64,000 nt of DNA, from contig NC_088795.1 of the NCBI RefSeq assembly GCF_011386835.1, forward strand, positions 121,041,434-121,105,433, in the 5' to 3' direction. The stretch is from Chrysemys picta bellii (taxonomy: Eukaryota; Chordata; Testudines; Emydidae). The notes under the pieces were generated by a model that did not search any database, had not been told where the DNA came from, and was given only the letters and a program-made list of their open reading frames with translations. A program made the position numbers and the translations under genes. Each line of letters begins with the position of its first letter. The stretch's first letter is position 1. Below, one piece after another: positions 1 through 10,885 of the stretch.

Positions 1-1925
1 GACCCTTAACTGTATAGTGAAGGGACAAGAAGGAAAAGTATCTTTTCCTTTTGCCCTTTAATTATTCGTCTTGTAGGTTTTTTTTAAATGTGCAAGTAAT
101 TATGTTATAGTCTTGGTTAAATGAACATAAAATGGTTACAAATATGAACATCAGCTATGGGAATTATATATAAACATTTGAAATAAATGCCTTCTAAAAG
201 CTGTTTGGTGGAGGAGAAGATTGCGTAACCTTATTTCATCACATGCATTTGTGGCTAAGGGAATTTTAAATTACAGGGTTTGTAAAAGAAGAAACCACCT
301 GTTCATAGCACCTTTGTGTTACCCTCAGAAGTTATTTAATTTAGCTTGATTTTTTTGAAAGCAGAACTTGTAGTATGAGAATTGCAATCTGTGGCATGCA
401 GTGCCAATACTAAAATTATTCATGCGTGTGACAGGTGGAGTATCGCAGCACCAATCTGCTGTCAGACGTGATGAATACAAATCTGATTATGGATAATTAT
501 TTAAATGCAGAATACAGCACTGCTAATCCAGACTGTTTCAAAAATGAACAATCAAAATTAAAATAGAGTGTGGGTGGTAATTTGTTTATCAGAACATAAA
601 GGCATTTACCAAACATTTTGGTTTAGTATATTTGGATGAGCTTACATGACGCATTTTCAGGACCGTGTGTGTGTATGCAGCATGTGTGTAAATACATGCA
701 TGCACGCTGTATGTAAAATGAAGGCATTGATAGGGATTCCAGAGTTAAGGTTGTATAGAGATTTTCATTTAAAGACGTATTAAAATTCTGTGTTCAGTTT
801 CCATCTCTGGCCCAGTAACTCTTCAGAGGACTGTTAATTTTTCCATGGAAATTTTGAGGAAAAAAATCTACTAACTTTTATGAAGAAACATTTTTAAAAA
901 TGCCTCCTTTTTAAAATGTAGCTCTCTTCCTCCCTGGTCTTTGGATTCCTCTTGTGAAATAGCCACAAACTCCAATTTTCTCTCTCTCACATGTGCTGAC
1001 AGCATCTTGGATATTGGCCACTCTTGAATTTTTAAATTAAACCAATAGCAGTTCCTGCTCTTGTTCAGGATACCTTATGGAGTGTCTCCAACATTAATTA
1101 TTGCACATTCTCAATGGTAGTAGCATGAAAGAAAGGAGTCAGGTGCTGATGCCTCAGTGCAGACATGCTGAGTGCTCACACAGCCCAACTCTCCCTAATT
1201 AAAGCTCTCCTCTCCCCCTCCTCAAAATCCTTGTCCCCAGCTCCCACGCACATCCTAGCAACCCCTGACTTAGTGTGTGCCAGTGTGTGATAAGTTGAAG
1301 GGGAAAAGAATAGTGGTTGTGTAGAGGTGTGAGAGGGTGTACACAGATGACATCAGGGTGAGTAGCCATGGGGGAAGAGAGGAGCAGAAGGGGTGTAGAG
1401 GGGAAAAATGGGATTTCATTTGAGGTGGACCTGGGGATGGGAAGCAGACTAGAGAAGCTGAATTGTGATGAATCGTATGCTGATCTAAGGCCTGGATCCT
1501 GCAAATTGAAGTCACTGGGGCTCTCTGTGGCCACAGGAGTCTGCCAAAGCAGATTGCAAGATTGTGGTCTAAGAGGACAAGTGGCACAAGAAGAGTGGTG
1601 GGAGAGGGATACAATCAAATGTATTTAATTTTATATTTCTGTTTATGCATGTTTTTGTTGTTGTTATGGCCTCCTCTCTGTCTAGCTTTACGTCTGACTT
1701 GTTTTATGTGTTTCTACTATTGCCTTATTTATGCTTTGCACCAATAAGACATCATTGCATAGCAAAAGTATTTGCTTTTGGTTCAGATCAGAAAAACATT
1801 GGCAGTTCACATTCGCTGTTGCTGTTCCCCTCAAATCTATTTTAGGGCTTATACTGCTGCTCTCAATGTGTCAAATACAATAATTCTAAAAAATTTGGAA
1901 ACGAAATGTATTTTATTTTTTTAAG
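1..1925 (+). other. TRMT44: Upstream intron of TRMT44, no exon recognised
   Basis: AT-rich sequence ending in a pyrimidine-rich tract and an AG splice acceptor at 1924-1925. Short open frames around 1200-1850 show no resemblance to TRMT44 or to any family I know. No exon encoding the missing N-terminal half of the methyltransferase could be found here, so earlier exons are expected upstream of base 1. No repeat family was recognised with confidence. Confidence 0.6.
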
Positions 1926-2032
1926 GAATGTGCAATCAGACCAGATGACAATTATCTCTTTCCAAATGTTGACTGGCTAATAGGAAACCATTCAGATGAG
2001 CTAACGCCATGGATACCTGTAATTGCAGCTAG
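1926..2032 (+). CDS. TRMT44: TRMT44 exon a: catalytic-domain motif
   Basis: The acceptor is TTTTTTTAAG before 1926 and the donor is AG|GTATGG at 2033. The 107 nt encode 35 residues plus two bases of an Arg codon, including DWLIGNHSDELTPWIPVIAA. This is the most conserved stretch of the Trm44 family and part of the S-adenosylmethionine-dependent methyltransferase fold. The first codon is taken as in phase at the exon boundary; the preceding exon is not in the window, so the incoming phase is inferred from conservation. Confidence 0.93.
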
Positions 2033-5000
2033 GTATGGAAAAAAGTTTCTGCTAATCTCTATTATATGCATGCACTGGGAGAACTGTATACTTTTGCTTC
2101 CAGTGTTCATAAAAGGATGTGGTGATCTGTGATCTCATTGCAGGACTGGGTGGGATTGGTGTTTAACAGAGCAATTGCTACTCACAAAACACTTATCTCT
2201 GTAGATAACCCATTAGGAAGCCTGAGAATTGGGTTTCTGTGTCATTTCTCCATCACAGAAAGCTGCAATAACATAGCATCTCTCCAGTTTTTGTGGCACA
2301 AGAAATCTAACTAGATTTTATTCTTAGATTTAAGTCCTAATCCTGTAAACACTTACTATCAAGTCTAGTGCTTACTTTCCTTGAACTGTCCCACTCACTA
2401 CATCCAGCAGCAAGAGTTTGCAAGCCCTGGTCCTGCCTTGGTCCTTTGGTATTAAATTAAACTGGGATGATAAATCTCTAGAGCAAACACTCAAAATAAC
2501 CAGTGACTATTTCACTCAGAGGAGCACTGAAGGAAGAACATATTTATACTGCTTGACCTAGAAGCTCTGTCACTCCATTAAAATGATGTTTATTGCTTGT
2601 ATCTGAAGCGGTATTGACTGTTTCATACAGCCACTTAATAAAATTAGCTTTCTATAACTATTATTCAGTAAACAATAATCCTTCTTGCAGGTCTTCCTAT
2701 TCTTGTTGCTACTTTGTACTGCCTTGTTGCTTCTTTGATTTCCATGGAAAATATAACCGAAGGCAAAGCCAGAAGACACAGTACAGAGAATATCTTGATT
2801 TTGTTACAGAAGTAGGACTGGAATGTGGCTTCAGTGTGGAAGAAGATTGCCTTAGAATTCCCTCAACAAAAAGGGTAATTTCTAATGACATTTTAAAATG
2901 CTGCCAGCTATTTATAACACATGTATGTTTGTTCATTATGCTTGTACTGGAGAGGCAGGCCACAACAGATTAGTACATAATTGCAGACAATATTTTCCAT
3001 ACAAAGGCTAAAATCATTCATCTGTCTCCTGCATGGTCTGTCACGTCCCACTTAGCGTCACAAAAAGGGGCCTAAAGGAAGCAAAAGGGGCTGTATCATT
3101 TTATAGTGCTACATAATCATATTCATATTAGTGGAATGAAAATCTTATTGTATATCTGCTTTTCCCATATAGTCTCCTACTGCCTTTATTTGTCCCATAG
3201 CATTTAGGTTGTTTGTCCCTTGCTACATCCCATAAAATTCACATTGTAAGAGCCTTAAAGTAGGGACCCATTTTTAGTACTGATCCTGCAAATAGTCTTT
3301 TGGGTAGGGACTGTAACGATCCTATAAAGCATCAAGAACACCTTTGGTGCAGTATAAATAGTAATTTTATTTATTTTTGCTAATATAGGTATGCCTCATT
3401 GGGAAGTCCAGAACATATTCACCTCTGCTAGAAGATCGAATCGATAAACAGAGAACACAGTATATTAACAACCGTCAGTCCTGCACTGGGATCACATCAG
3501 ACAAAACAGTTGGATCTAATCAGTGTGACAGCCACTATGTTGTAAACTGTGTCGTTGACCAAGCAGTAGAGTTGGAGTGTGCTGCAAATGAGACCAAGAC
3601 AGATGGTGCCAGGGTCTGGTGGTCTGGATTTCAACCCAGAGAAAAAGTAGAACAAGTCAGGAACTGTGCTGCTCTCCCTCGGGATTTTGTAGATGTTGTG
3701 GTTTTGACCGTGGCAAGTTTACTGTTAAATGCAACCCAAGAGAAACCATGGGAACATACACTTGATGTACATTTGAACACCTGGAATAAAGGAGGTAAGA
3801 TTGTTCTTAACATGTAATGTACATTTCATACAATAATGCTTGCTATTAAAATTGACAGTTTTGCCATTGCCTGTACATAGCATTACAGTACTTTTCATGG
3901 TATTTCCTATGGCAAATATACAGAATATTCTTAGGAAACTCTTTACTGCCATAATCCCTGTAATTGGTACACTAATCTTAATTAGTTGCAAAGTCATTTG
4001 CAAAAATTTCTCTGCTAACCTCCTTAGATGCCATACCATTTCGATTTTTATAATATCTATTCATACTCTATTCTTTTATCATTTGCTAGATCCTTTTTTT
4101 CACATTTAAATACTGGGTGATGGTCTATATTTTTACTTTTAAAAAATTAACTCAATTTACATTTAATTGTTGACAATTTTAAGGCTACTTTTTGAAAGCC
4201 TGTCTGCAAATGCTTATATCTATTTCTTGATTTTAGTAAGGTTTTTTTTAAACAGTTCCGCATGACATTCTCATACACAAACTAGGGAAATGTGGTTGAG
4301 ATTAAATCACTATAAAGTGGGTGCAAAAGTGGTTGAAAGACTCTACTCAAAGACTAATTATCAATGGTTCACTGTCAAACTGGGGGAAATGTATCTAGTG
4401 GGGTCCCGCAGGGCTTGTCCTGGGTTTGGTAATATTCAATATTTTCATTAATGACTTGGATACTGAGGAGAGTGCTTATAAAATTTGTGGATGAAACCAA
4501 GGTGGGAGGGGTTAGCCCTTGGGATGACAGGATTAGAATTCAAAACCACCTTGACACATTGGAGAATTGGTCTGAAATCAACAAGATGCAATTCAATACA
4601 GTACTACACTTAAGAAGGAAAAATCAAATGCACAATTACAAAAGGGGGACTAACTGGCTGGCTAAGTGGTATACTGCTGAAATGACCCTGGTGGTTATAA
4701 TGGATCAACCAGCAAAACATTTCTGCTACTCTGGAGAGAAACCATACAAAAGAACTCCAAAAATATCCTGTAGCTTCCTTTAACTGCAGTGCTAGGATAC
4801 CATGCTGCAGTGTGTCGATTCTGCTTGTAATTATGCTGGTCTGGTGAGCTGACATTCCTTTTTTAATGGCTATATTATTGTTCGCTGCAGAAAGTCTTTC
4901 CTTGAGGGAAGTAGCAGAACATTTAGACAAAGAGACTTTAAAGAGATTAAAGAATGAATATGGAGGCCTCCAGACATTGCTCAGGAACAATCATCAGGTG

Positions 5001-7184
5001 TTTGAAGGTAAAGAATAGAGAGATTTTCATTGATCATCTCTTGTTTATATTTTTCTAACTTGACTTACATCTAATTGAAAGATTACTGGATTAGATCTTC
5101 AAAATACTGAGTACACTTCCTTGATGAGCAGAATTTTCCTTATATTTACTCCTATTGCATTTCCTAAAACGTCATTTCATAGAATATCAGGGTTGGAAGG
5201 GACCTCAGGAGGTCATCTAGTCCAACCCCCTGCTCAAAGCAGGACCAATTCCCAACTAAATCATCCCAGATCCATTTGTAGATCTTTCCTTTGACGGGTA
5301 GGGCAGAATGAGAGTGATGCCTTGCTAATCAGTCAGCTGGTAGTGGATGAGCTGTGCATCTGGCATGCTTCCCTATACAGACCTTTTCCCCCTTATTCAC
5401 CTGTTACTGTAGCAGGAATTCTCAGCAGGATGCCACACTTGGACTAGATTGAAGAAAACTCCCTCCCCCCCATCCCTCCCACATACAGTGATGACAGTGT
5501 TGAAGGAAGTCAAGTGAAGATTAAGAAAGTCTTCTGGAGCATCTCATTAAGACTTAGTCTGGACTTAACAAGCACTACAGAGAAAAATGCCAACACAAAA
5601 GACAACTGGTCTAGACTAGAGCCTCTAATTATGTGAGGCTTGACAGATTTATACAGGCTGCAATAGCCTGGCAGAATAGGAAGCTAACAACAAAATAATT
5701 TTTTTTTAATGTTCTATTGATTTTCTTCGGTTTTATTTTTGCTGCTGTCATTGTAGGATTTTTGTGGCATTGATGCCTAGCTGCTGAATAATACTCAAAA
5801 CCAGCACTTTCAAACGTTGGTGCATAGGTTTGTATAAAGTTACTTTATAAAGAGTTTTCAGTTCTTGGATTCAATAGTCCCATGTTAGCAGAAATATGGG
5901 AGTCAACTAGCCCATGACAATTGTCCAGAGCAGGGGTCGGCAACCTTTCAGAAGTGGTGTGCCGAGTCTTCATTTATTCACTCTAATTTAAGGTTTCGCG
6001 TGCCAGTAATACATTTTAACATTTTTAGAAGGTATCTTTCTCTAAATCTATAATATATAACTAAACTATTGTTGTATGTAAAGTAAATAAGGTTTTTAAA
6101 ATGTTTAAGAAGCTTCATTTAAAATTAAATTAAAATGCAGAGCCCCCCAGACTGGTGGCCAGAACCCAGGCAGTGTGAGTGCCACTGAAAATCAGCTCGC
6201 GTGCCGCCTTTGGCACACGTGCCATAGGTTGCCTACCCCTGGTCCAGAGTGTCACCAGGTACTAGTGGATTAACTGGTAGGTTGCCAGAAAATGTGTATT
6301 CTTCTTGTTTTATTGAGGGGAAGTAGGTAGAAGCTTCCTGGTAGTTCCAGACTGTAGCAGTCCGGAGGAATAATATGAAAGCCCAGACAATGTTACATCT
6401 ACACGAGGACTTTCTATGGTATTAGTCTTAGCCCTGGAAAGGGTTAGATGCCACAGCGGTTATAAACATGTGTGCCCTCTGTTGCTACCACCAGTGGAAC
6501 TTTGTACCATCATTGGGAAAAGTGCTGGTGTTGACAAGGTCGGAGATGGGTCAGAGTTAACACCCAGTGAGAAGAGGCAGTTCACACTTGTCCTGCGGGT
6601 TAATTCTGCCCTTTCTGTGGATGATCATCTTGTGGTGAAACTAGTGAAGTTCCACTACAAAGCAAGGTGGGACAGGATTTGGGACTCCCAGCCGGAGGTG
6701 AGTTCTGTTTGCCTTATGCCAAGCTCCTTGGGGGCTGTCTTTATGCTACTTGAGGAGAGGAGATTTGGATATGTGGCCAGTGGAATAAGTGGGACTGGGA
6801 GCATGCTGCACCGCACCATGGGAAGGGGATGTGGGTGCTCTCTCCTTTTATACTGGTGTGTTCTGGGACGAAGTGTCCTTCATGCCGCTCCCAATACCAG
6901 TGCACAATCAAGGCCATTAGCAACATTGCCTGAAACAGCATTCACAGAGTTTGTGACGCAAGACTGAATGATAGTTAGGGACATCTGGTGGCTCAATTTT
7001 TTTTTCTGACAAAGAAGATCTGAAATGGCAGAGATGCGAAAAGAATAAGTAGCCAGGAGCTTAAAATTACAAATCTGTGCTAGCATTTTATAGTCACATA
7101 TTTGGTCCAGTTTAGGACTAACATCTTGGAATAATTGAACCTGATCTTACATACTGACATCCCTCTGTTCAATTCTCTTTGAGT

Positions 7185-7223
<39 letters not shown>

Positions 7224-10188
7224 TTAAACTGATTTCACTTTCAAGAACTGGGATAAAATGCATTCATATATATTAGCTTATCACAAGGCCAAAAAGGTAC
7301 AGGAGCAGTCCCTAATTACATGGGCTAAATGGCATAAAGGCAATAGCGCCTGGAAATTTGCCAATGGTTGTTTATCTCCTCTTCCTTCTACCCTGTTTTC
7401 TTCTTCTTCCTTTCTTGTTTATCTCCTCTTCCTTCCTTCCTCTCTTGTGTATTACCTTGCTTTCTATATTTTTTTTCCCTTATACATATAAAATTCAGTA
7501 TATAGTCACAGATGTGTATGTACAGTTTCTGGCCCTGATCCTGCTAGTGCAGCGGTTCTCAAACGTGGGTTCTGAAGCTGAAGCCCGAATCCCACCACCC
7601 GGGGCCAAAGCTGCCCAAGGGCTTCAGCTATGGGCATCGGGTTTCAGGTTACAGGCCCCCTGCTTTGGCCTGAAGCCCTGGGCTTTGGCTTTGCCCCTGC
7701 CCCTCTCCTCCCTCCCCCTGAGGGCTGTGGGGCTCAGGCTTTGGTCCCCTCTCATGGAGTCATGTAGTCATTTTTGTTGTCGGAAGGGGGTCACGGTGCA
7801 ATGAAGTTTGAGAATCCCTGTGCTAGTGGATATGACCAAGGCCCTTTGTGCCTGATGCAAAACTCCATTAACTTCAGTGGAGCTCCATACAGACACAAAG
7901 ATATACTCTGATCAAATTGGAGGATCAGGCTCTAAATCTCTTCACTGTAGCGTGCTTTGGTGCACCATTCTCATTGCTGAAGATTCTCATTTACAGATCT
8001 GAGAAAGAACACCCTGCTTTTTATTGGTAATTCATTTTTAAAAGGTGGAATAACGCAGTATGAAAAGAAAGAGAGAACATGTGCAGGATTACAATCTATA
8101 GTGTTTAGCTCCTGGCAAAAAGGAGGTTTAAGCTGCAGAAAAACGTTTAGGGTAAGGCATTAGTAAAGAAGATTACTTGCAAATACCAGGTTTCTCTATA
8201 TTACTTATCCTTGCTGTATGTGCTATAGCACCTTTTTACTTGGGGATCTTAAAACACGGTACAAACCCTTTCTGTGATACCCTGGTGAGGTGGATACGTG
8301 ACATAGACTTTGCAGGTAGATGGTTGAACTGGGGCACAGAAATTTAAATGATGCTTAGCCCATAAAGCAATAGATTAGTAATATTTGTAGAGCCCTGCAA
8401 ATCTGCGGATGTCCGCAGATATCTGCAGACCATGTTTGTGGATCGTGGATCAGATGCAGATACAAATTTTGTACCCCCACAGGGCTCTATATATTTGCAT
8501 TCCCTTGTTCTGAGGTTGATAGTATTGTATTTATTTAAACATCACACACCTGCACATGCTTTTGTATGATTTATTTATAAAAATCAAAATTAAATGTAAA
8601 AAGATGTTAAATGACTTCCCTGAACTTACATGGTATTAAGGGAGGGTGGTGGAAGAATTAACTCCTCATTTCTAGTTTTCTCCTTTATTGAACGGACACT
8701 TCCTTCTCTACAGCAGCCTTGATCCCAAACTCAGTGAAGTCAATTGGAGTCTTTCCACTGATGACAGTGGACTTTGAATCGGGCCCCAAAAGGTTAACCT
8801 ATTTGTTTGAAAATTGCCCTATGAATAAACAAAGTTGTTTTCCTTTTATAAATAGGTGCCCAGTGTTTAAAGCCAAGACTTTTCATTACAGGGCTAACTC
8901 CACCTCTTGTTTGAGTTGGGCTTTCCCAACATTTATGTATTATTTATGCCATTTAAAGAGAGGGATGTTACTTTCCAGTATCTGCATCTCTTCGAGGGGT
9001 ACCTCTGTACTTCTACACACAGAGTTTTATTATTTATATAAATATTTACTTGCTATACCCTGTAGGATAGTTTAGATCCTAATCCTAACCACTGTCTACA
9101 AACGAGTCAGCTCAGCACAGACTGCAATAGGTGCCCTAAAACTGTCCTATATAACAATGACAGGTTTCAGAGTCGTAGCCGTGTTAGTATGAATCAGCAA
9201 AAAGAACAAGGAGTACTTGTGGCACCTTAGAGACTAACAAATTTATTTGGGCCTAAGCTTTCGTGGGCTAAAACCCACTTAATCAGATGTAGGTTTCATT
9301 ATTTATTCATTCATTCATTAGCCCACAAAAGCTTAGGCCCAAATAAATTTGTTAGTCTCTAAGGTGCCACAAGGACTCCTTGTTGTTTTTGCTGTATAAT
9401 AATGACATCCCTTATAAGTGGGAATATATAGTCTCCAAAGAAGATTTAATATACACTCTCAATTTGTTATGCATTTATTTCTACTCCTATGCAAGTACCT
9501 ATACCAGGGGTAGGCAACCTATGGCATGTGTGCCGAAGGCGGCACGTGAGCTGATTTTCATTGGCACTCACACTGCCTGGGTCCTGGCCACTGGTCTGGG
9601 GGGGCTCTGCATTTTAATTTAATTTTAAATTATGCTTCTTAAACATTTAAAAAACCTTATTTACTTTATATACAACAATAGTTTAGTTATATATTATAGA
9701 CTTGTAGAAAGAGATTTTCTAAAAACGTTAAAATGTATTACTGGCCCACGAAACCTTAAATCAGAGTGAATAAATGAAGACTCGGCCCACCACTTCTGAA
9801 AGGTTGCCAACCCCTGACCTATACAATGCACTTTGATTGTGCCTGGATAGCCCATTTATAGTACATATTTGTATTCACAGATGACCAGTGTAATCCCCAT
9901 AATTTCTAGTAATGGCTTGTATGCTTGCTTTTTATTTTATTTTTTTTTAAACCTTCAGTTCTAAATGGAAGAGTTCATATTCGTGACTGGAGAGAAGAGA
10001 AACCCTCAAAGCGAACCAAGCCAGAAGTAAAACGAAGATTTTCTGCTGAAGCTTTTAAAACACGTCTCTGCTGGTTTTTCATCCACCATCCTGACGGCTG
10101 TTCTCTGACTTCTGAATCTTGTCCATATGCCCATGGGACTGAGGAGCTGAGGCAGTCTCAGATTATGAAAAAGAAAAAGCACCCATAG
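1926..10188 (+). CDS. TRMT44: TRMT44 (METTL19), C-terminal half, five exons
   Basis: Probable tRNA(Ser) (uracil-2'-O-)-methyltransferase, the animal counterpart of yeast Trm44. It uses S-adenosylmethionine to make 2'-O-methyluridine at position 44 of serine tRNAs, probably in the cytoplasm. Five exons join in frame (107, 184, 406, 117 and 230 nt; 347 residues plus stop). Recognisable family blocks, in order, are NVDWLIGNHSDELTPWIPVI, VLPCCFFDF, QYREYLDF, EDCLRIPSTKRVCLIGKSRT, RNCAALPRDF, GGLQTLLRNNHQVFEG and GRVHIRDWREE, then a C-terminal CCCH zinc finger. Every junction is GT-AG and codon phase is kept across all four introns. The human protein is about 750 residues, so the N-terminal half lies upstream of this window. 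No stop or frameshift interrupts the exons, so the gene looks functional. Family assignment is from recalled conserved blocks, not from a search. Confidence 0.95.
2691..2874 (+). CDS. TRMT44: TRMT44 exon b
   Basis: Acceptor CTTCTTGCAG ends at 2690 and donor AGG|GTAATT starts at 2875. The first base completes the split Arg codon from the previous exon, then 61 codons follow. They include the cysteine-rich SCCYFVLPCCFFDF and the conserved QYREYLDF and EDCLRIPSTKR blocks. The exon ends exactly on a codon boundary, which matches the phase-0 start of the next exon. Confidence 0.95.
3389..3794 (+). CDS. TRMT44: TRMT44 exon c (largest in window)
   Basis: Acceptor TAATATAG ends at 3388 and donor GGAG|GTAAGA starts at 3795. 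The 406 nt encode 135 residues plus one base. The exon starts with VCLIGKSRTY, a conserved continuation of the RIPSTKR block. A polar, poorly conserved linker of about 65 residues follows (RTQYINNRQS to ETKTDG). The conserved FQPREKVEQVRNCAALPRDF helix region comes next, followed by a variable stretch ending in LNTWNKGG. The linker contains several cysteines and is the fastest-changing part of the protein as I recall the family. Confidence 0.94.
4270..4610 (+). mobile_element. CR1 LINE fragment, reverse-transcriptase region
   Basis: In the intron before exon d, broken frames resemble CR1 reverse transcriptase. Recognisable pieces are the GVPQG-like block (GGGGTCCCGCAGGGCTTGTC), a downstream FNIFINDL-like block and a KFVDETKVGG block in place of the usual FADDT. 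The catalytic ADD is changed to VDE, and the piece is truncated at both ends. It is an old, inactive insertion. Confidence 0.75.
4891..5007 (+). CDS. TRMT44: TRMT44 exon d
   Basis: Acceptor TTCGCTGCAG ends at 4890 and donor GAAG|GTAAAG starts at 5008. The 117 nt complete a split Glu codon, then encode SLSLREVAEHLDKETLKRLK and GGLQTLLRNNHQVFE. This helical block is predicted to precede the zinc finger. It ends one base into a codon, in phase with the terminal exon. A CR1 reverse-transcriptase fragment lies 0.3 kb upstream in the intron. Confidence 0.95.
5176..5272 (-). mobile_element. CR1 3' end fragment
   Basis: The + strand reads TCATAGAATATCAGGGTTGG, then GGACCTCAGGAGGTCATCTA and TCCAACCCCCTGCTCAAAGC. 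This is the reverse complement of the CR1 3' terminus, with the TTCTATGA-type end at 5176. It is truncated after about 95 bp, in the last TRMT44 intron. Confidence 0.85.
5931..6241. mobile_element. Non-autonomous hAT element, family A copy 1
   Basis: The 311-bp element has terminal inverted repeats CAGGGGTCGGCAACCT and AGGTTGCCTACCCCTG. The flanking 8-bp target duplication GTCCAGAG is perfect (5923-5930 and 6242-6249). There is no coding capacity. An 8-bp duplication and CAGNGG-type ends are hallmarks of hAT transposons. A second copy lies at 9505-9816 in the opposite orientation within the same intron. Confidence 0.92.
7189..7219. repeat. (GA)n microsatellite
   Basis: About 15 uninterrupted GA units in the last TRMT44 intron. 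Confidence 0.95.
7550..7820. mobile_element. Non-autonomous hAT element, family B
   Basis: The 271-bp element has ends CAGCGGTTCTCAAAC and GTTTGAGAATCCCTG. It is bounded by a perfect 8-bp target duplication TGCTAGTG (7542-7549, 7821-7828). The interior is GC-rich and repetitive (GGCTTCAG and GGGGCTCAGG motifs). The open frame crossing it is not a gene. Confidence 0.92.
8388..8489. mobile_element. 102-bp MITE with TAGAGCCCTG ends
   Basis: Terminal inverted repeats TAGAGCCCTG and CAGGGCTCTA enclose an internally palindromic core rich in CTGCGGAT and TCCGCAGATATCTGCAGA motifs. Flanks AATATTTG and TATATTTG form an 8-bp target duplication with one mismatch, suggesting a hAT-like transposase. Confidence 0.8.
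8715..8786. repeat. Palindromic CATTGACTTCAATGG-type element
   Basis: An imperfect inverted repeat from GCCTTGATCCCAAACTCAGT to ACTTTGAATCGGGCC, centred on AGTCAATTGGAGTCTTTCCA. It belongs to the same short palindromic family as 30036-30107. It is an old MITE-like repeat with no coding capacity. Confidence 0.55.
9162..9394. mobile_element. Inverted-dimer Penelope-type 3' end insertion
   Basis: Two head-to-head copies of one sequence form arms of about 65 bp: AACAAGGAGTACTTGTGGCA onward from 9208, and the reverse complement ending ACTCCTTGTT near 9384. The insertion is flanked by TATAACAATGAC (9150-9161) and TATAATAATGAC (9395-9406), a 12-bp target duplication with one mismatch. The unit with TTAGAGACTAACAAATTTAT and AAGCTTTCGTGGGCT is a common turtle repeat, which I tentatively place with Penelope-like elements. 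Confidence 0.75.
9505..9816. mobile_element. Non-autonomous hAT element, family A copy 2
   Basis: This 312-bp element is closely similar to the reverse complement of 5931-6241. Its ends are CAGGGGTAGGCAACCT and AGGTTGCCAACCCCTG, flanked by a perfect 8-bp duplication ACCTATAC (9497-9504, 9817-9824). It ends about 140 bp before the terminal TRMT44 exon. Confidence 0.93.
9959..10188 (+). CDS. TRMT44: TRMT44 terminal coding exon with CCCH zinc finger
   Basis: A long T-rich tract and AACCTTCAG acceptor end at 9958. The first codon is completed from the previous exon and reads VLNGRVHIRDWREE. A basic stretch follows (KRTKPEVKRR), then a zinc-finger segment from the Cys of LCWFF to the His of YAH with spacing C-x9-C-x6-C-x3-H, the C3H1 finger typical of TRMT44. 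The protein ends in a lysine-rich tail, KKKKHP, with TAG at 10186-10188. The finger probably contacts RNA. All four metal ligands are present. Confidence 0.96.
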
Positions 10189-10189
10189 T

Positions 10190-10229
10190 AATAAAGTACT
10201 GTTGGTTACTCTTACACAGTACAAATAAA
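10190..10229 (+). promoter_or_regulatory. TRMT44: Candidate TRMT44 polyadenylation signals
   Basis: Two AATAAA hexamers follow the stop codon closely, at 10190-10195 and 10224-10229. The first lies only two bases past TAG; the second is the more plausible signal, because cleavage 10-30 bases after it would give a very short 3'UTR. T-rich stretches suitable as downstream elements occur from about 10355 and 10430. Longer 3'UTRs are equally possible. Confidence 0.45.
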
Positions 10230-10877
10230 TGGATTTCTGATTAATTTATTGAACTGCTGAATGCATGAAGAATGTATAAGATTAAGTCTGTCTTTATTTA
10301 TGTGTTCATTGTATTTATCCAGTTTCTAAGAAGTCCTTTTCTAATTTTAAGTGATTTTTTTTTCTTGTTTAGGGATTTTTATGGACAACTTTGAAAATGT
10401 TGAAATCCAGATGAAAATGTCCATGATTTATTTTTTTATTTTATTTTTGGTAACATCCTTAAAGTATAGGATTTTACATTTTAAAAACAGTTGTGGTCTG
10501 ACTGCTCAATGGATATTATGTTTTGTTCAAACAGAAAAGTAAAACCAACTTTTAAAATCTCAGCACAGTCTTCAAGATCTTTGGCTGATTGTCTGTACAA
10601 TGATGTATCCGCCTCCCCAGCAAGTCAGCCATTTTGTCATACAATGCTTGAGGCTGTCTTTCTGATAGGATGCCTGAGTGTCTTTCGGCTCATAAATAGC
10701 AGAGGGGTAAAAATAAAAGGGTATCAGGGAGTGAGGAACACGGGCTTTTCCTCTACAAAAGCTAAGGGAGAGTGCCCCCGCCTCTTTGATATAGGGGAGC
10801 ACCCCTTTTTCTGCTTGCTGGTGCAGTGAGAGTCCACCTCCCCCATTTCAATCGATGATAACCATTGTGGGTTTTGC
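10230..10877. other. 3' flank of TRMT44, nothing recognised
   Basis: AT-rich sequence with T-rich tracts near 10360 and 10430. It may include part of a longer TRMT44 3'UTR. The short frames at 10351-10829 show no family resemblance. Confidence 0.5.
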
Positions 10878-10885
10878 TTTTAAAG

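Noticed and set aside
3572..3817. Separate 81-codon gene starting at an internal Met
   Set aside because: It is the in-frame tail of TRMT44 exon c read past its splice donor.
7358..7804. 148-codon + strand frame
   Set aside because: It starts in a C/T-rich low-complexity tract and runs into the hAT at 7550-7820.
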